64,000 bases of DNA from Persicaria tinctoria. Its lineage: Eukaryota > Streptophyta > Magnoliopsida > Caryophyllales > Polygonaceae. Location: assembly GCA_037127255.1 (NCBI GenBank), contig JBANSL010000019.1, positions 18,437,001-18,501,000 on the forward strand. Direction: 5' to 3'. The notes under the pieces were generated by a model that ran no database searches, was not told where the DNA came from, and worked only from the letters and a program-made list of their open reading frames with translations. This document shows positions 45,560-56,769 of the stretch, in pieces (positions within the stretch are counted from its first letter, which is position 1; every line of letters begins with the position of its first letter). A program made the position numbers and the translations under genes.

Positions 45560-45850
45560 AAGACTTACAGTTGGAGCGGGAAGGTTGGATAATCGGGATT
45601 TGGATTAGGTAGTGGGTAGTTATAGTAGTACGGAATGTGCGGGCCCCGTATTCCATAGCCGAAGACTTGCAGTTGGCACCGACAAGGTTGTCCTTTGAGG
45701 AACATTCGATGAAGGCCGGAGCGGAGATGCTTCGTCTGTAGAGAGTTGTTTCCTCCAAAGCGGGAAGTTGACATTGTTGATCTTAATGGTATTGAGACTT
45801 GAGAGTGGCATAGTTGGAAAGGGACAGGGGGAAGGAACAAGAGGTGATTT
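45560..45850 (-). pseudogene. Possible Copia gag remnant
   Basis: The minus-strand frame 45811-45620 contains SSLNTIKINNVNFPLWRKQL, reminiscent of the N-terminal LNGSNFxLWRxQ block of Copia Gag proteins. The next residues do not extend the match. Directly upstream of the GH3 gene, in its promoter region. Weak evidence. Confidence 0.3.
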
Positions 45851-46691
45851 GCAAGGCTGTGTTTGGTGGTCAGGAAACCGTGGAATGTGGACTATACAAT
45901 TCCTTGGTTAACCAATCTTGGGCTTTACATATGGACTAAGTTATGGGCCGTATGTGTGGGCCATTTGTGTCACACATCAAGTGTAGGCATTCAAGTGAAT
46001 GAAAAAACATATGCATGCTACTATGCTAGCATCAATTTCTAAGCTAAACTTTAAGATTCTACATATCAACATTATTTGAAAATTAGATAAGAATATTTTT
46101 ATAATTTATATGTATATTAAAACAGGGAGGTAAAATCTATATGGTGACTCTTGCTTAAATTTGTATGTGTCATTTTTTGATACAATCTACGCCCACATCT
46201 TTTATAACCACGATAATTAATAATGTCGTATCTTTATCCACTTCATTCGAAGTAGTAGTCTGAATTTAAAAAATTTAATAACATTGCATCACATCGTTAA
46301 ACATTAAATGTATTTTTAAAATAAAAAAAAATTGTGTGTAAATTAAATGAGTAAATTAAACTTAGAATGCGGTTAGTACTAATAATTAATTTTTAGTTTC
46401 AAACATTATATTTATGTATTTAATAATATGGTGACACGTCATTAAATTTCGAGCATTTAGTTGACACGTTGAAAAATTGGTCGAAAATTCGAGTGGAATT
46501 TTTTCCGCACCAACGTTGGTTTAATGTGAAATAGTTTGTATTATTTTTGATAGTGTTTTAAGTTCAGATTAATATTCCGTAACAAGTTGCGGAATAAGCT
46601 CCGTAACAAATTGCAGAGTTTAACAGTGTACCGAGTAAAAATTAGTGGTGTATTTAACAAGCGCGAAGAAAAAAAGAAAGGAGAATTGGTC
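45851..46691. other. Intergenic, AT-rich
   Basis: No gene recognised; presumably the upstream region of the minus-strand GH3 gene. Confidence 0.4.
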
Positions 46692-48098
46692 AGTCAAAAT
46701 CCTCTACAACCCACCCTACTCCACCAAATATTTTTGACATATATTTATTCTTAAGAAAAAATTAATAATCATATTTATAATCTTAACATCTATTTTTATA
46801 CAATTATAAAATTTTATTTTAAAAATCATGCTTTAAGATTTTTATTAATTGTATTTTTTAAAATATTACCTTTTTAATATTAAAAAAAATTAAAACACGA
46901 TTTTTCAAAATAAAATTTTATAAATATATAAAAACATATGTTAGTTTGAGTAGGAATTGGGTCGTAGGGGATTAAGTAAATTTTATTTTTCAAAATAAGA
47001 TTAGTAAATGTTAAAATAAATTAGTGAAGTGGGGAGTTGAGTAGGAATTGGGAGATCCGGATCCTCTCCTAATAAGAAAGTACCTAATATCTTCCTAATA
47101 AAAATCAATAGCTCAGATTTATTCTCCCTCTAATTAACCCCAATTCCCTCAACTCTCTATTTCAATCTTTCCTGTAAATCAAAACTCCACTCTCGGCTAA
47201 TCCTACACCAAAATTGGCACCCCATCGCCGCCTCTGTGGAACCGGTTGTATCGTCTTACCCTGCTTTTATATTGTTGTTGATTTGAACTAATTAGGTACT
47301 ATACTAATTAAGGAGACCGTTCTCCGTTCATCCACTAATCAAACTACACTTTTGATTAGGTTAATTTTGAAGTCAGTTCATTAGATCGACATTAGGTATT
47401 GTAACGAGGGAGCTCTTCTCCGATCAACAAACTAAATTTTTGATTAATTCTTAATTCTATGATTTTCACTTCAATTAATTTTGGCTGTAATGATTTTTGA
47501 CGGTGCTTCCAAGATAAATTGAGGGTTTGGGATTTATAACTTTATTGATTTTTTTATCTGTTTCCAGGTGATGACTTTATTTGATTTTGTATGTTCTGCA
47601 GTACATCCGTTGAAAGTTTGATACGAAGGTGGACGGAAGCACAGAGGATATGGCGATTGAAACCCCGGAGACACCTTGAGGCCTTGCGAGAGCATGACTC
47701 GATTAGTCAAAGGTTTGAGACTTTGAGCTCGTGAGTCAAAGGTTTGAGACTTTGAGCTCGTCACGAACACCGGATCCCCTCAAAGTTCATTGCGACTATG
47801 AAGTCCGGCGGAATTTGGAATTGAAAGCAGGGTTAGAATCAACCCTTCCGATCAATTTTACTGTATATTGAAAGCAGGAGGAAGGGATTACTCGACAGGA
47901 ATTCATCTAAAGACGTACAGTGGGTGGGATGATGTTTTCTTATTTACTACTTAATTAATTAATTAATTATTGATATTCAATCTCAGCCCTTCATTAAATC
48001 TAATGGTTATTATTGACTTATTAGGAAGATATTAGGAGATATCTCAATAGGAGAGGATCCTAATCCAGAACGGGGTTGTAGACTTGTAGGGGATTTGT
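46692..48098. mobile_element. Nested inverted-repeat (MITE-like) elements
   Basis: Three related ends are seen. AAATCCTCTACAACCCACCC (46695) is matched in inverted form by GGGTCGTAGGGGATT (46961-46975) and again by GGGGTTGTAGACTTGTAGGGGATTT at 48074-48098. Inside, GGATCCTCTCCTAATAAGAAA (47060) faces TTATTAGGAAGATATTAGGAG...GGAGAGGATCC (48020-48058). The simplest reading is a foldback element with one or two further insertions. The inner unit (47048-48070) carries a 29-bp tandem duplication (AGTCAAAGGTTTGAGACTTT at 47705 and 47734). No transposase. Confidence 0.6.
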
Positions 48099-48243
48099 TT
48101 GGAGAATGGGTTTGTTTATTTCGGGGGTTTACTTGTATAGACCAATCAAAACATCAATCAGAACCAAATTCCTAAATTACTTCTCTAGGTTCTAATTTTG
48201 GATCTAATTTTGGGCTCTGAGGGACCTGCTCCAGGCAACGATA

Positions 48244-51200
48244 ATGGCGGATCCCACAGCTCCCAAGAAGCTCATCATCGACACTGATCCCGGAATCGGT
48301 ATTTCTCACTTATACTCTTTCCCATGGATAAATTTTATCGAATCATCGACTTCTTAATTTGTCTAGTAGGATTTATAATTTTCTGCTCAATTTTTAGGGA
48401 TTTGTAAATTTTTATTGCAATTCCGTGAACTGGTTCATTTATTAATCTTATAAAATATGCTAAAATCATCGAACATGCCATGACTCATGATCCCAGCTGT
48501 AGCTAGATGATGTGATTTGGATAATTTGTGTTGAATCTAGTCATGAGGCGATCTCCACCGCCCTTAAATTAAATTTTTTGGTCCTTCAGATACGAATCAC
48601 ATAATTGCTGAAATGGCTCTGATACTTAGGGTCTTAATTATTATTTGTGCACAATGATGGTGATTGTTTGATGAAAATAGAATTAGTTTGGCTTAGATGT
48701 AAGAAGCTTGTTAAAATCTTACAATTGAGGGCTTGGTTTTGTGTACATTTTTCCTACATTGTTGCAGATGATGCAATGGCTATATTTGTGGCATTAAGAT
48801 CACCTGCTGTGGAGGTGATCGGTCTTACTACAGTATTCGGCAATGTTTATACGACTCTTGCTACAAGAAATGCTCTTCACTTGGTAATTTTCACTTTATC
48901 TGTCAACAATCATTTTGGAGTGTCAAACCTTATCAACCGTTGGATTCACCAGTTTCCATGTTGGATTAGATAGCTGCGTAGCTTGGCAATAGGGAAAACT
49001 TATAGTGTTTGATGCTTGTCACCCCAGTTTTTAGGCTTGTACTTATATCAGTTGACCATGTTCAATGAAGAATAAGGCATATATTGTGAGGGAAAAAATA
49101 GTTGGTTGACCTCCAGACTCCAGTGATGATTCAGTGTGAATATCCATCTTGACATTTTTTTTGACAATTAGAAACTCATCTAAAAAATTATCGAGTGCAT
49201 ATATAGGTTAGATTTTTACATTTTGATTTAAGATAAATTTTCTCGAGTTATTATGATGGGGCTTTTAAGTTTCAAGCGTTCTTTTAGTTGTTTTAAGTTT
49301 CTTCTAAGCAAAGTCTAAAATATGCATCTGTAGCTGTCTTTCCTATCGTGGTTCCAATTTTAGTGTATATTCCGTAGAATGCAAAATCAGAGAAGAAAAC
49401 GCAGCCCTTCTTACTGATCGACTGAGTATCTTATTTGTTTATGATGCAGTTGGAGATTGCAGAAAGGACTGACATCCCAGTTGTGGAAGGATCACACGTA
49501 ACAATTACTGTAAGCTGTTGCACACTGATTCATGTTTCCAAGTTCCATGACCTCCTTTTTCCACCTGTGTATAGTTTCTGATTGCTTTGTTTGCATGTTC
49601 TGGATTTTGATAAATCAGTATTTCATCCAATATGTTTTTTTGTACAGAATGGTACAAAGCTCCGTATAGCTGATTTTGTCCATGGTGCGGATGGGCTAGG
49701 CAACCAGAACTTTCCTCCTCCAAAAGGAAAGCCAATTGAGCAAACAGCAGCTGAATTTCTAGTTGAGCAAGCCAATCTATTTCCTGGACAAATAACGGTT
49801 GTGGCATTAGGCCCCCTTACTAATATAGCTTTAGTAAGTATTCTGCAGAGAAGATCCTCTATAAAATTTCCATCAGCACTAGTTCCAATTTGTTGATGAG
49901 TTCTGATGTGTTGGCCAGGCTATACAAAGAGATCCTGCATTCGTTAAAAATGTTGGACAAATTGTTATTCTTGGCGGGGCATTTTCTGTTAATGGTAATG
50001 TCAATCCTGCAGCAGAAGCCAATGTGAGTTACTGTTGTCATGCTTCGTGTATGGTTATTCTAAAACGTTTGCTACTTTTGTGGGACAGAAAAGTTGATTC
50101 CTGTTCTGGTTTTGACTTTACTTACTTAACAACTGCTTAGCTAGTAGCTTTTGTTGATTCATAATAAATATCGATTGACACGTTTTGAAATATTTTCCCC
50201 TCTTAACTGGCTTACCAGATTTTTGGTGATCCAGAAGCTGCAGATATTGTATTTACAAGTGGAGCTGATATTATGGCTATAGGGCTTGATGTCACTCACC
50301 AAGTTGTACTGACTGGTAACTTTACTCTTCCTGATGTGTAAAATCACGGATGAAACGACACAAGAAATGGATGCATGTGTGATTCTTTTAGTTACAGATT
50401 GCTTTCTGTTTGACCCTCTGAGCTTATATTCTCACTCTAGATGCTGATCGAGACAAGCTAGCACAGCACAATGGAAAATTTGCCCAGTATCTCTGCAAGA
50501 TTTTAGGCATCTACTTCTCCTACCACTATGATGCCTATTCCACTGGAGGTTGGTTTTGAAAATTCAGTGGGCAAGTCTAGGAAAGGATTTCCTTTCATTT
50601 GGTTTTACTGATCTTTAGTCCATCTGCACTCACAACTGCAGGTGTTTATCTTCACGATCCAACAGCTCTCCTCGCAGCTGTAGACCCATCACTAGTCACA
50701 TGCACTAAAGGTGTTCTGAGAGTTCAAACGACTGGCATCACAAGGGGTTTGACGATATTTTACAACAACCAGAAAAGGTGTGCTTTCCTCTCAAATAAAA
50801 TGCACTTTTTTATATGAGTTGTTGAATTCTCTAGACTAGACTGAACCTTGTCTTGAAAGTTAGCTTGTCCAAGATAAACTGTATATTTAGGAAAATTGCG
50901 GTGTTTGGGTCTTTACTCTTCCAACCTGGGATGACTAATCTTAAGAATCGAGCTTTTATCAAGAACTTGGAACATATACTTCTCGAAAGCAAAGGAACAC
51001 ATGAGCACCAAACTGTAGAATATGGGAGAAAGTAAAGTGAAGTCACACATAACACAAGAGAAACTATCAGGGTGTTTGGTGGATTAATGTATGAAAAAAT
51101 CAAAATTGGTCACATACTTTCAAGGTGATGGCATTGGGTGGCACATATAAATTCTTGGTATATTGTTAAAAAAAAATTCAGATATTGTTTTTTTGCAAGA

Positions 51201-51625
51201 TTATCAAAATAGGAGGGATTTTGAGCAATATACCCAAATTAGGTGTAAAAATATGTAACCAAATATAAATGTTTTCCCCACAAATGCCACACCAAAATTA
51301 TGCAGTTATTTTTTTTCCCAGTAGTTTGTCTAACCAAGCAAAACTGGTCATGGGATCTTAGGTTTTTGTGCATTTTAAACTCCATTGATCTTGCTGGGTG
51401 CATGTGTTGATGTTAAGCAATGCAAGGGTGTGAAATTTACTAGTTTTGCTTGTAAAACTTGTATGCATATACTTGTAGTTTAACCCTGTTGGTTCATTTT
51501 GCTTGAAAACCAAAACTAGGTTTGAGGAAGAAACAGAGTGGAGTAACAAGCCTGCTGTGAAAGTGGCAGTCACCGTGGATGCTCCAAAGGTAGTCCAGCT
51601 GGTCATGGAAAGGCTCATGAACTGA
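48244..51625 (+). CDS. Uridine/inosine nucleoside hydrolase (URH-like)
   Basis: Hydrolyses ribonucleosides (uridine, inosine, xanthosine) to base and ribose in plant nucleoside salvage and degradation; most likely cytosolic. Nine exons: 48244-48298, 48768-48883, 49450-49509, 49648-49833, 49919-50023, 50219-50315, 50441-50548, 50642-50777, 51520-51625. All introns are GT-AG; the joined frame is 322 codons without stops, about the length of plant URH proteins. The Ca2+-binding signature DTDPGIDDAMA spans residues 13-23, ending exon 1 and opening exon 2, and Asp248 in VYLHDP is the expected fourth ligand. Other family blocks: GLTTVFGN, IPVVEG, HGADGLGN, VALGPLTNIAL, ILGGAF, NPAAEANIFGDPEAADIV and DVTHQV. 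No transit or signal peptide is seen. A degraded copy of the exon 8/intron 8 region lies at 55380-55525. Confidence 0.94.
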
Positions 51626-51925
51626 CTGACTCGCTTATTTCATGTCATTTTCATGCCTTGTTTTATTCATATCTTAAAATGAAGATCATTACAGCTTGTG
51701 GTTTGCTGCGGTTTCTTGATGTTCAGTTTCAATAATGTGGAATAAAACAAAGACATGAACAAAGTCCCTCAAATTAAATTGATTTGGAAAATCCTCGCCA
51801 AACCACAAAACACCCGGGTTCAGACCTTACAAAATACATAAATGATAACCATACTCTCATAATGGGGAAAAAAAATGTCACATGGCAATGGACAAAAGTA
51901 AAACTTCTTCTATTTCCAGAAGTCT

Positions 51926-52940
51926 TTTTGGAATCAAAGAGTGAAGTCTAAGCACTTAAAATTAGTAGACACCAATTCTTATTTTCACCGTATTGCCACG
52001 CGCAGAAGAAATGGAAAAATCATAAGAACAATTACCTCTTATAAGGGAACACTTTTCATTAAAAATGAAACCAAAAGAGACTTTGAAAAGAGATTTATGA
52101 GACAACGGGTGATGAATGAATATTTGGATCTTATCAACTCCACCATCACTTTAGGGAAAAACGAATTTCTCACCAAACAACCTTCTAATGGGGAGATTAA
52201 AAAATGTTGTTTTTAATTTAGGTAATAATAAGTCGTCGGGGCCCGACGACATGATGGCGGAATTCTACAAAAAATACTGGGACATTATTGGGTGTAGCAT
52301 CATCCATGCTCTCAAAGCCTTTTTCCACTCTGGTAAGTTATTGCGTCAAACAAACCAAACTTTTATTTCACTACTAAATGTGATAACCCCGCTACAAACA
52401 AATCAATATAGACCCATAAATCTCTACTCCATCATCTACAAAATAATCTCTAAAATACTTACGGAGAGACTTAAAAAAATCATTGGCAAATTAATTCACC
52501 ATTTACAAGGTGCGCTTGTTTCAGACAGAGCTATCCAAGACAAGGTCTTGATATCACATGAAATCTTTCATTCGTTCGAAAGGAAAACAAGGTTAGTTGG
52601 CAATCAAACTTGATATTGAAAAAGCCTATGACAGAGCAGATTGAAAATATACCCAGATTGACAAAATTTGGTTTCAACCCCAAATTTATAAGCTTGATTA
52701 TGGAATGTGTCACTTTGGTCTCTTTCTCTGTCTTAGTAAACAACGACCCTAAAGAACCATTTAAACCCGCCCGAGGCCTGCGACAAGGGGACTCCCTGTC
52801 ACCTTTCTTATTCATCCTTGGGGTGGAAATACTAACAAGAACGCTTGCTTGGGAAGCAAATTTTCCAGACTCTAGGATTGGCTTCCAATTCGGATGTAGA
52901 GGCCCCAAAATCTCTTTCCTTGTGTTTTGTACTTTGTTGT
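51926..52940 (+). pseudogene. LINE reverse-transcriptase fragment
   Basis: Reads FWNQRVKSKHLKLVDTNSYF, then KRDFEKRF, then after a frameshift near 52200 NNKSSGPDDMMAEFYKKYW, AFFHSG, QYRPINLYSIIYKIISKIL, DRAIQDKVLISHEIFHSF; after another break at 52610 KAYDRAD in a third frame and GLRQGDSLSPFLFILGVEIL. The endonuclease is missing and the sequence stops before the catalytic FADD. It is related to but distinct from the copy at 59.2-61.6 kb (same QGDxLSPFLFIL block). Starts 0.3 kb after the nucleoside hydrolase stop. Confidence 0.88.
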
Positions 52941-53019
52941 GTGGTCATTTTAATCTTATACTTGAATTATTGTGATTAGATTATGTAATTGTGTTTTTTT
53001 AACGTGGATTGTTATTTTT

Positions 53020-53937
53020 ACGGATTTTTCGTCAGGTAACCCTGAGGTCTTGCGTATTTCGCGTGGTACCCAACTTTTTTACATATTTCGCCAAATAACC
53101 CTGAGGTTTTATCGCCAAATAACCCTAAGGTTTTATCTTTTTTGCCAAATAACCTTGTATCTCAAATTCACGTTTTTTTTTGTTTTTTTTTAATAATTCC
53201 TTTGTTAAATAACATTTAAAAAAAAAGAAAATAAAACTACCTTGGTGAATTCGGAAGATTGACCATAGCAAAGAACGAGTATAAATCGAAAAAAAAAAAC
53301 CAAAAAAAAATAATAATCCGGATTTGTATTGTATTCTTGGGTGGTGGTGTTTGTTTCAGTTGTAGTTCTTGTTGCACTTGTTAAACTTCAAAACCTACCA
53401 TTTGTATGTATTTTCATTCAAGCAAGCAATTAGAAAACTTGCATCATTAGAAGTAAACAAAAGCAATGGTTTCTCAACATCTTAAAGCAATAAGAAATCA
53501 ACCATCCGCTGCAAAATGGGTTAATGTCGGACAATATTTAGTAGGAAATCCACACAACCAAGTCAAAAGAAGGCAATCCAAATCAGCCTCAAAATAAGAA
53601 AGGAATCACTACCCAAGAATACAATACAAATCCAGATTTGTTTTTATTTTTGGGTTTTATTTTTCCGATTTGTACTCGTTCTTTACCATGGTCAATCTCC
53701 CAAATTCACCAACTAGGTAGTTTTATTTTCTTCTTCTTTTTTAAATGTTATTTGACAAAGGAATTATTAAAAAAAAACGTGAATTTGGGATACAATGTTA
53801 TTTGGCGAAAAAGATAAAACCTTAGGGTTATTTGGCGAAAAAAAATAAAACATCAGGGTTATTTGACGAAATATGTAAAAAAGTTGGTTACCACGCGAAA
53901 TATGCAAGACCTCAGGGTTAACTGGCGAAAAATCCGT
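53020..53937. mobile_element. Foldback element, 918 bp
   Basis: The left arm starts ACGGATTTTTCGTCAGGTAA and the right arm ends in its near complement (TTAACTGGCGAAAAATCCGT). The arms share repeated CGCCAAATAACCCT units, in tandem within each arm, and extend to the centre (GACCATAGCAAAGAACGAGT at 53265 facing ACTCGTTCTTTACCATGGTC at 53678). No coding capacity. A T-rich target obscures the duplication. The architecture resembles the Mutator-like foldbacks at 21 and 25 kb but the sequence is different. Confidence 0.82.
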
Positions 53938-54029
53938 TTTTTTTATTATTTACATAATTGTTGGAAAATATGATTTTAATAATATGATTTCAATAATAAT
54001 AATAATAACTATTCAAAAAGGTGTTGGAG

Positions 54030-55089
54030 CTCAATTTGTTACAGTGGCGCCTTGCCACCTTCCCTTTTTCAGTTTGGTGGACTTGGAGTGTATGCTGCTG
54101 GGGATGTCCTACATTATGCATTTGTGGCGTCTCGTTTGCAGTATGCTGAATTGCAAGCTAAGCTCTTACATCCTTCTGGTATCACTGATGCTGGCCCTAC
54201 TTTTGATGACGCTTGACGTGCTTTTAATGAGATCACGGGTTCTGACTTTCTACGCAATCCTAGTGAAATCGCTGCCCCTAAACTTATGAAGAAATTGGCA
54301 GATATATATTTTGTGAAGGTTGCTGCTACATCGGAATCTGTTTTCTCTTTGACTCCGCGACAAGCGGCATTATAGAAGTCTCAGCAGGGTGCTCACTCCT
54401 TTGATTAGCTGCGTGCAATACCTATTTCTGGGCCGGTGCAGGTTATGAATGGAAGGACATATCGCAGTGTGCTTAGCTATCGACTGGGTGTTCAATTGTT
54501 CCTGGTGCCTAGGCCTTGCCCACCTTGTTCTCGGGTCTCTGAGGGTGATGTTTATGGCGATCATGTTGTGTCATGTGCTGGTACAGTGGGTATTAAACAT
54601 CGACACAACCTCGTTTGCGACACTTTATTGGATATCTGCTATAGAGATGGGATTTCAACCGGTAAGGAGGTTGATATTGGTTTGATTGATGGGCATGATA
54701 AGCCCCTTCGTCCGGCGGATCTGCTCCTTTATTCCTAGGATAGGGGGCGGGACGTGTGTGTTGATCTGACGGGATCATCCCCTTTGACTCAGTCTGCAGT
54801 GTCTGACTTTGTGCCCGACCGTGTTGTTGTTGATGCTGCCCGACGTAAGTGTGCCAAGTATCGTGAGTTGTGCACGACAGCCGGGTATGGTTTCCTACCA
54901 TTCTCCTTCTCTTCGTTGGGGGAGTTAGATACAGATGTTGTAGCTTTGCTGAAGCGGATTCAGAAATTCTCGGTATCTCAGGATGCTGGGGCTCGGGCTG
55001 CCACTTATATGTTTACTAGACTAAGCTTTGTTATCGCTACGGGAGTGGGTGCCCAGATAGTATCTCGGCTACCCACTAATTTCTTGTAA
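54030..55089 (+). pseudogene. Retroelement polyprotein C-terminus with zinc finger and nuclease-like motif
   Basis: Open reading broken by stops gives PFQFGGLGVYAAGDVLHYAF, ...NPSEIAAPKLMKKLADIYF, VQVMNGRTYRSVLSYRLGV, then CPPCSRVSEGDVYGDHVVSC (a CxxC...H...C zinc-binding pattern), HRHNLVCDTLLDIC, KPLRPADLLLYS, stop (TAG at 54736), DRGRDVCVDLTGSSP, and GYGFLPFSFSSLGE...GARAATYMFTRL...GVGAQIVSRLPTNFL. I recognise this block as the conserved tail found in many plant proteins annotated as reverse-transcriptase-like (recalled, not searched). The RPAD...VDLTG arrangement resembles a PD-(D/E)XK nuclease core, as in R2-type retroelement endonucleases; this is inference. TAG probably replaces Trp. 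RT itself is not in the window. Confidence 0.6.
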
Positions 55090-55107
55090 AAAAAAATAAT
55101 AATAAAA

Positions 55108-55115
55108 ATAATTAC

Positions 55116-55197
<82 letters not shown>

Positions 55198-55198
55198 G
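55108..55198. repeat. ATT trinucleotide microsatellite
   Basis: About 28 ATT units, directly after the A-rich end of the preceding retroelement fragment. Confidence 0.96.
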
Positions 55199-55379
55199 TA
55201 TCATGAAATATTTATTAAAAATGAAAATGATTAAAAAGTAGGTAAATGGCTCGGAAGTGAGAAACACCGATGTAGATGGAATTGTTGAAAAGGTAAAAGG
55301 GTGATGTTATGCTGATGTGGCAGGAAAAAAAGTGAGTTGATGAAAAAGTAGAAGTGTTCTCAAGTGTGCACGCCCTTAG
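55199..55379. other. Short spacer
   Basis: No gene recognised. Confidence 0.4.
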
Positions 55380-55525
55380 TCTCTCTGCACTCACAACTGC
55401 ATGTGCTTATCTTCATGATCCAAATAAAATGCACTCTTGTATTTGAGTTATTGAACCTTGTTTTGAAAGTTAGCTTGTCCAAGATAAAATGTGTTTTAGG
55501 AAAATTCTAGTGTTTGAGTCTTTAC
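55380..55525 (+). pseudogene. Degraded partial duplicate of the nucleoside hydrolase exon 8/intron 8 region
   Basis: CTCTGCACTCACAACTGCA followed by TGTGCTTATCTTCATGATCC matches the intron 7 acceptor and start of exon 8 of the gene (50625-50662). The match then skips most of exon 8 and resumes with AAATAAAATGCACT and AAAGTTAGCTTGTCCAAGAT, matching 50795-50925 in intron 8. The acceptor AG is lost and exon 8 is nearly all deleted, so it cannot be an exon. Confidence 0.85.
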
Positions 55526-55526
55526 T

Positions 55527-55760
55527 TTTTTTTTATTAGGAAATAATTCGAGATCAGATAGACCTGAATCTTGATGGCCGACAAGTCGGCAGACGGAAAC
55601 CCGTCAATACATACAACCGAAAACGAAAAAGAAAAAGCGGAGCAATACAACAAGTGGAAACGTACCCTACAAGAAAACGAGCCAAGGAAAACTAAATCTA
55701 ACACGAAGAGAACGTAGACTACGGACGAAAGCCAAGCACCGCCCTAGCCTGTACGAGACC
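55527..55760 (-). mobile_element. Retroelement 3' end, minus strand, related to the 9.5-11.0 kb element
   Basis: The minus strand ends CGAATTATTTCCTAAT then an A-run, nearly the same as the end of the 9457-11049 element (CGAATTATTTGCTAATC then poly A). It also shares the TTTTCGGTTGTATG-like part upstream of the tail. No coding sequence. Confidence 0.6.
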
Positions 55761-55810
55761 CCCTTCTTTCCTGAGCCTGTTAACCCTAGCCTCCAACCCC
55801 GATCGATTCA

Positions 55811-56110
55811 ACAATCAAGCGATTCAATCAATGCCTCTTCGACCAAATTTCAGTCTCAAATCCAATTAATTGTCCCAACTACCAAATTAATCCATGGCTA
55901 CTGCAAAAACAAGCCGAAAATTTTGAGCTCAAAGAACTCGTTCTCTCTGTTCATCCAACGATCAAGTGCTTCAATTAATGCTTCTTCGACTCAAATTCAG
56001 TTCAAAATCCACAAATTAATTGTCCCAACTACCAAATTACTCCATGGTTACTTCAAAAACAAGTCGAAAATTTCCAGTCCGAAGAACTCGTTCTCTCTGT
56101 TCATCCAACG
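55811..56110. repeat. Tandem duplication, ~150 bp x 2
   Basis: Two units of about 150 bp ending in GTTCTCTCTGTTCATCCAAC at 55940 and 56090; also shared are TTAATTGTCCCAACTACC and TCCATGG. Divergence of roughly 10-15% by eye. It lies upstream of the LINE ORF1 that begins at 56770 and could be part of that element's 5' UTR. Confidence 0.85.
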
Positions 56111-56369
56111 AGCATTCAATGCGATGAACGAGAACTTAGATTGCAATGGGAAGTGGTTTACTGTGCTAAGAATGTGGTGGTGGTGGGAATATGATTGGAT
56201 CTTACCGCCAGTAATTCCAAACGAATCATTATGCCAGGCAAATCTCAAGAAAACTGATGGTTTCGGGAGGCAAAAGAGGCGATTGATGATGAAGATCTTC
56301 TACTCGGGTTTGGAGGTGCATGTCTCTGGTGATTATTCCCCCCTTAGATCTGGTGTAGTCCTTCCTCTC

Positions 56370-56395
56370 TCCATCTATAAATGCAATTTGAAGAG
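56370..56395 (+). promoter_or_regulatory. Possible TATA box upstream of the second LINE
   Basis: CATCTATAAATGCAATTTG lies 0.4 kb before ORF1, with a Stowaway MITE inserted between. LINE promoters are usually internal and TATA-less, so this may instead be an unrelated or captured promoter. Confidence 0.3.
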
Positions 56396-56466
56396 GGTTA
56401 TCTCTTCACACACTTCAATTAAATCTTTCTCTCCTGATTTTCCCCTTTCTCTCTTGCTAAACAATA

Positions 56467-56698
56467 CTCCCTCCGTTCGACAAAACTTGACGTTTTACTA
56501 TTCACGCACGTTTTTTTAGGAGCTAAAACTATATAAAATATCTATTTTTTTAATAATTTTTTTAACAATTTCGTAGCTATTATTAATAAGTACAAACTTG
56601 TTAAAAAAAAATTTAAAAATTAATATTTTATATAGTTTTTATCATTCTAAAAAAGCGTGTGTGAATAGTAAGCGACAAGTTTTGCCGAACGGAGGGAG
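56467..56698. mobile_element. Stowaway MITE, 232 bp
   Basis: Ends CTCCCTCCGTTCG and CGAACGGAGGGAG, with TA at 56465-56466 and 56699-56700. Central palindrome with TATAAAATAT. It is inserted in the leader of the second LINE. Confidence 0.94.
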
Positions 56699-56769
56699 TA
56701 GTTCTAATCAAAGTTGTTTCTTGTGTCTGAGTATGTCGATTCGAAAGGAAGATAAAGGCAAGCAAAAAA

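Noticed and set aside
45396..45758. A 120-codon minus-strand frame upstream of the GH3 gene as an upstream exon
   Set aside because: It overlaps the GH3 start in another frame and has no signal-peptide character.
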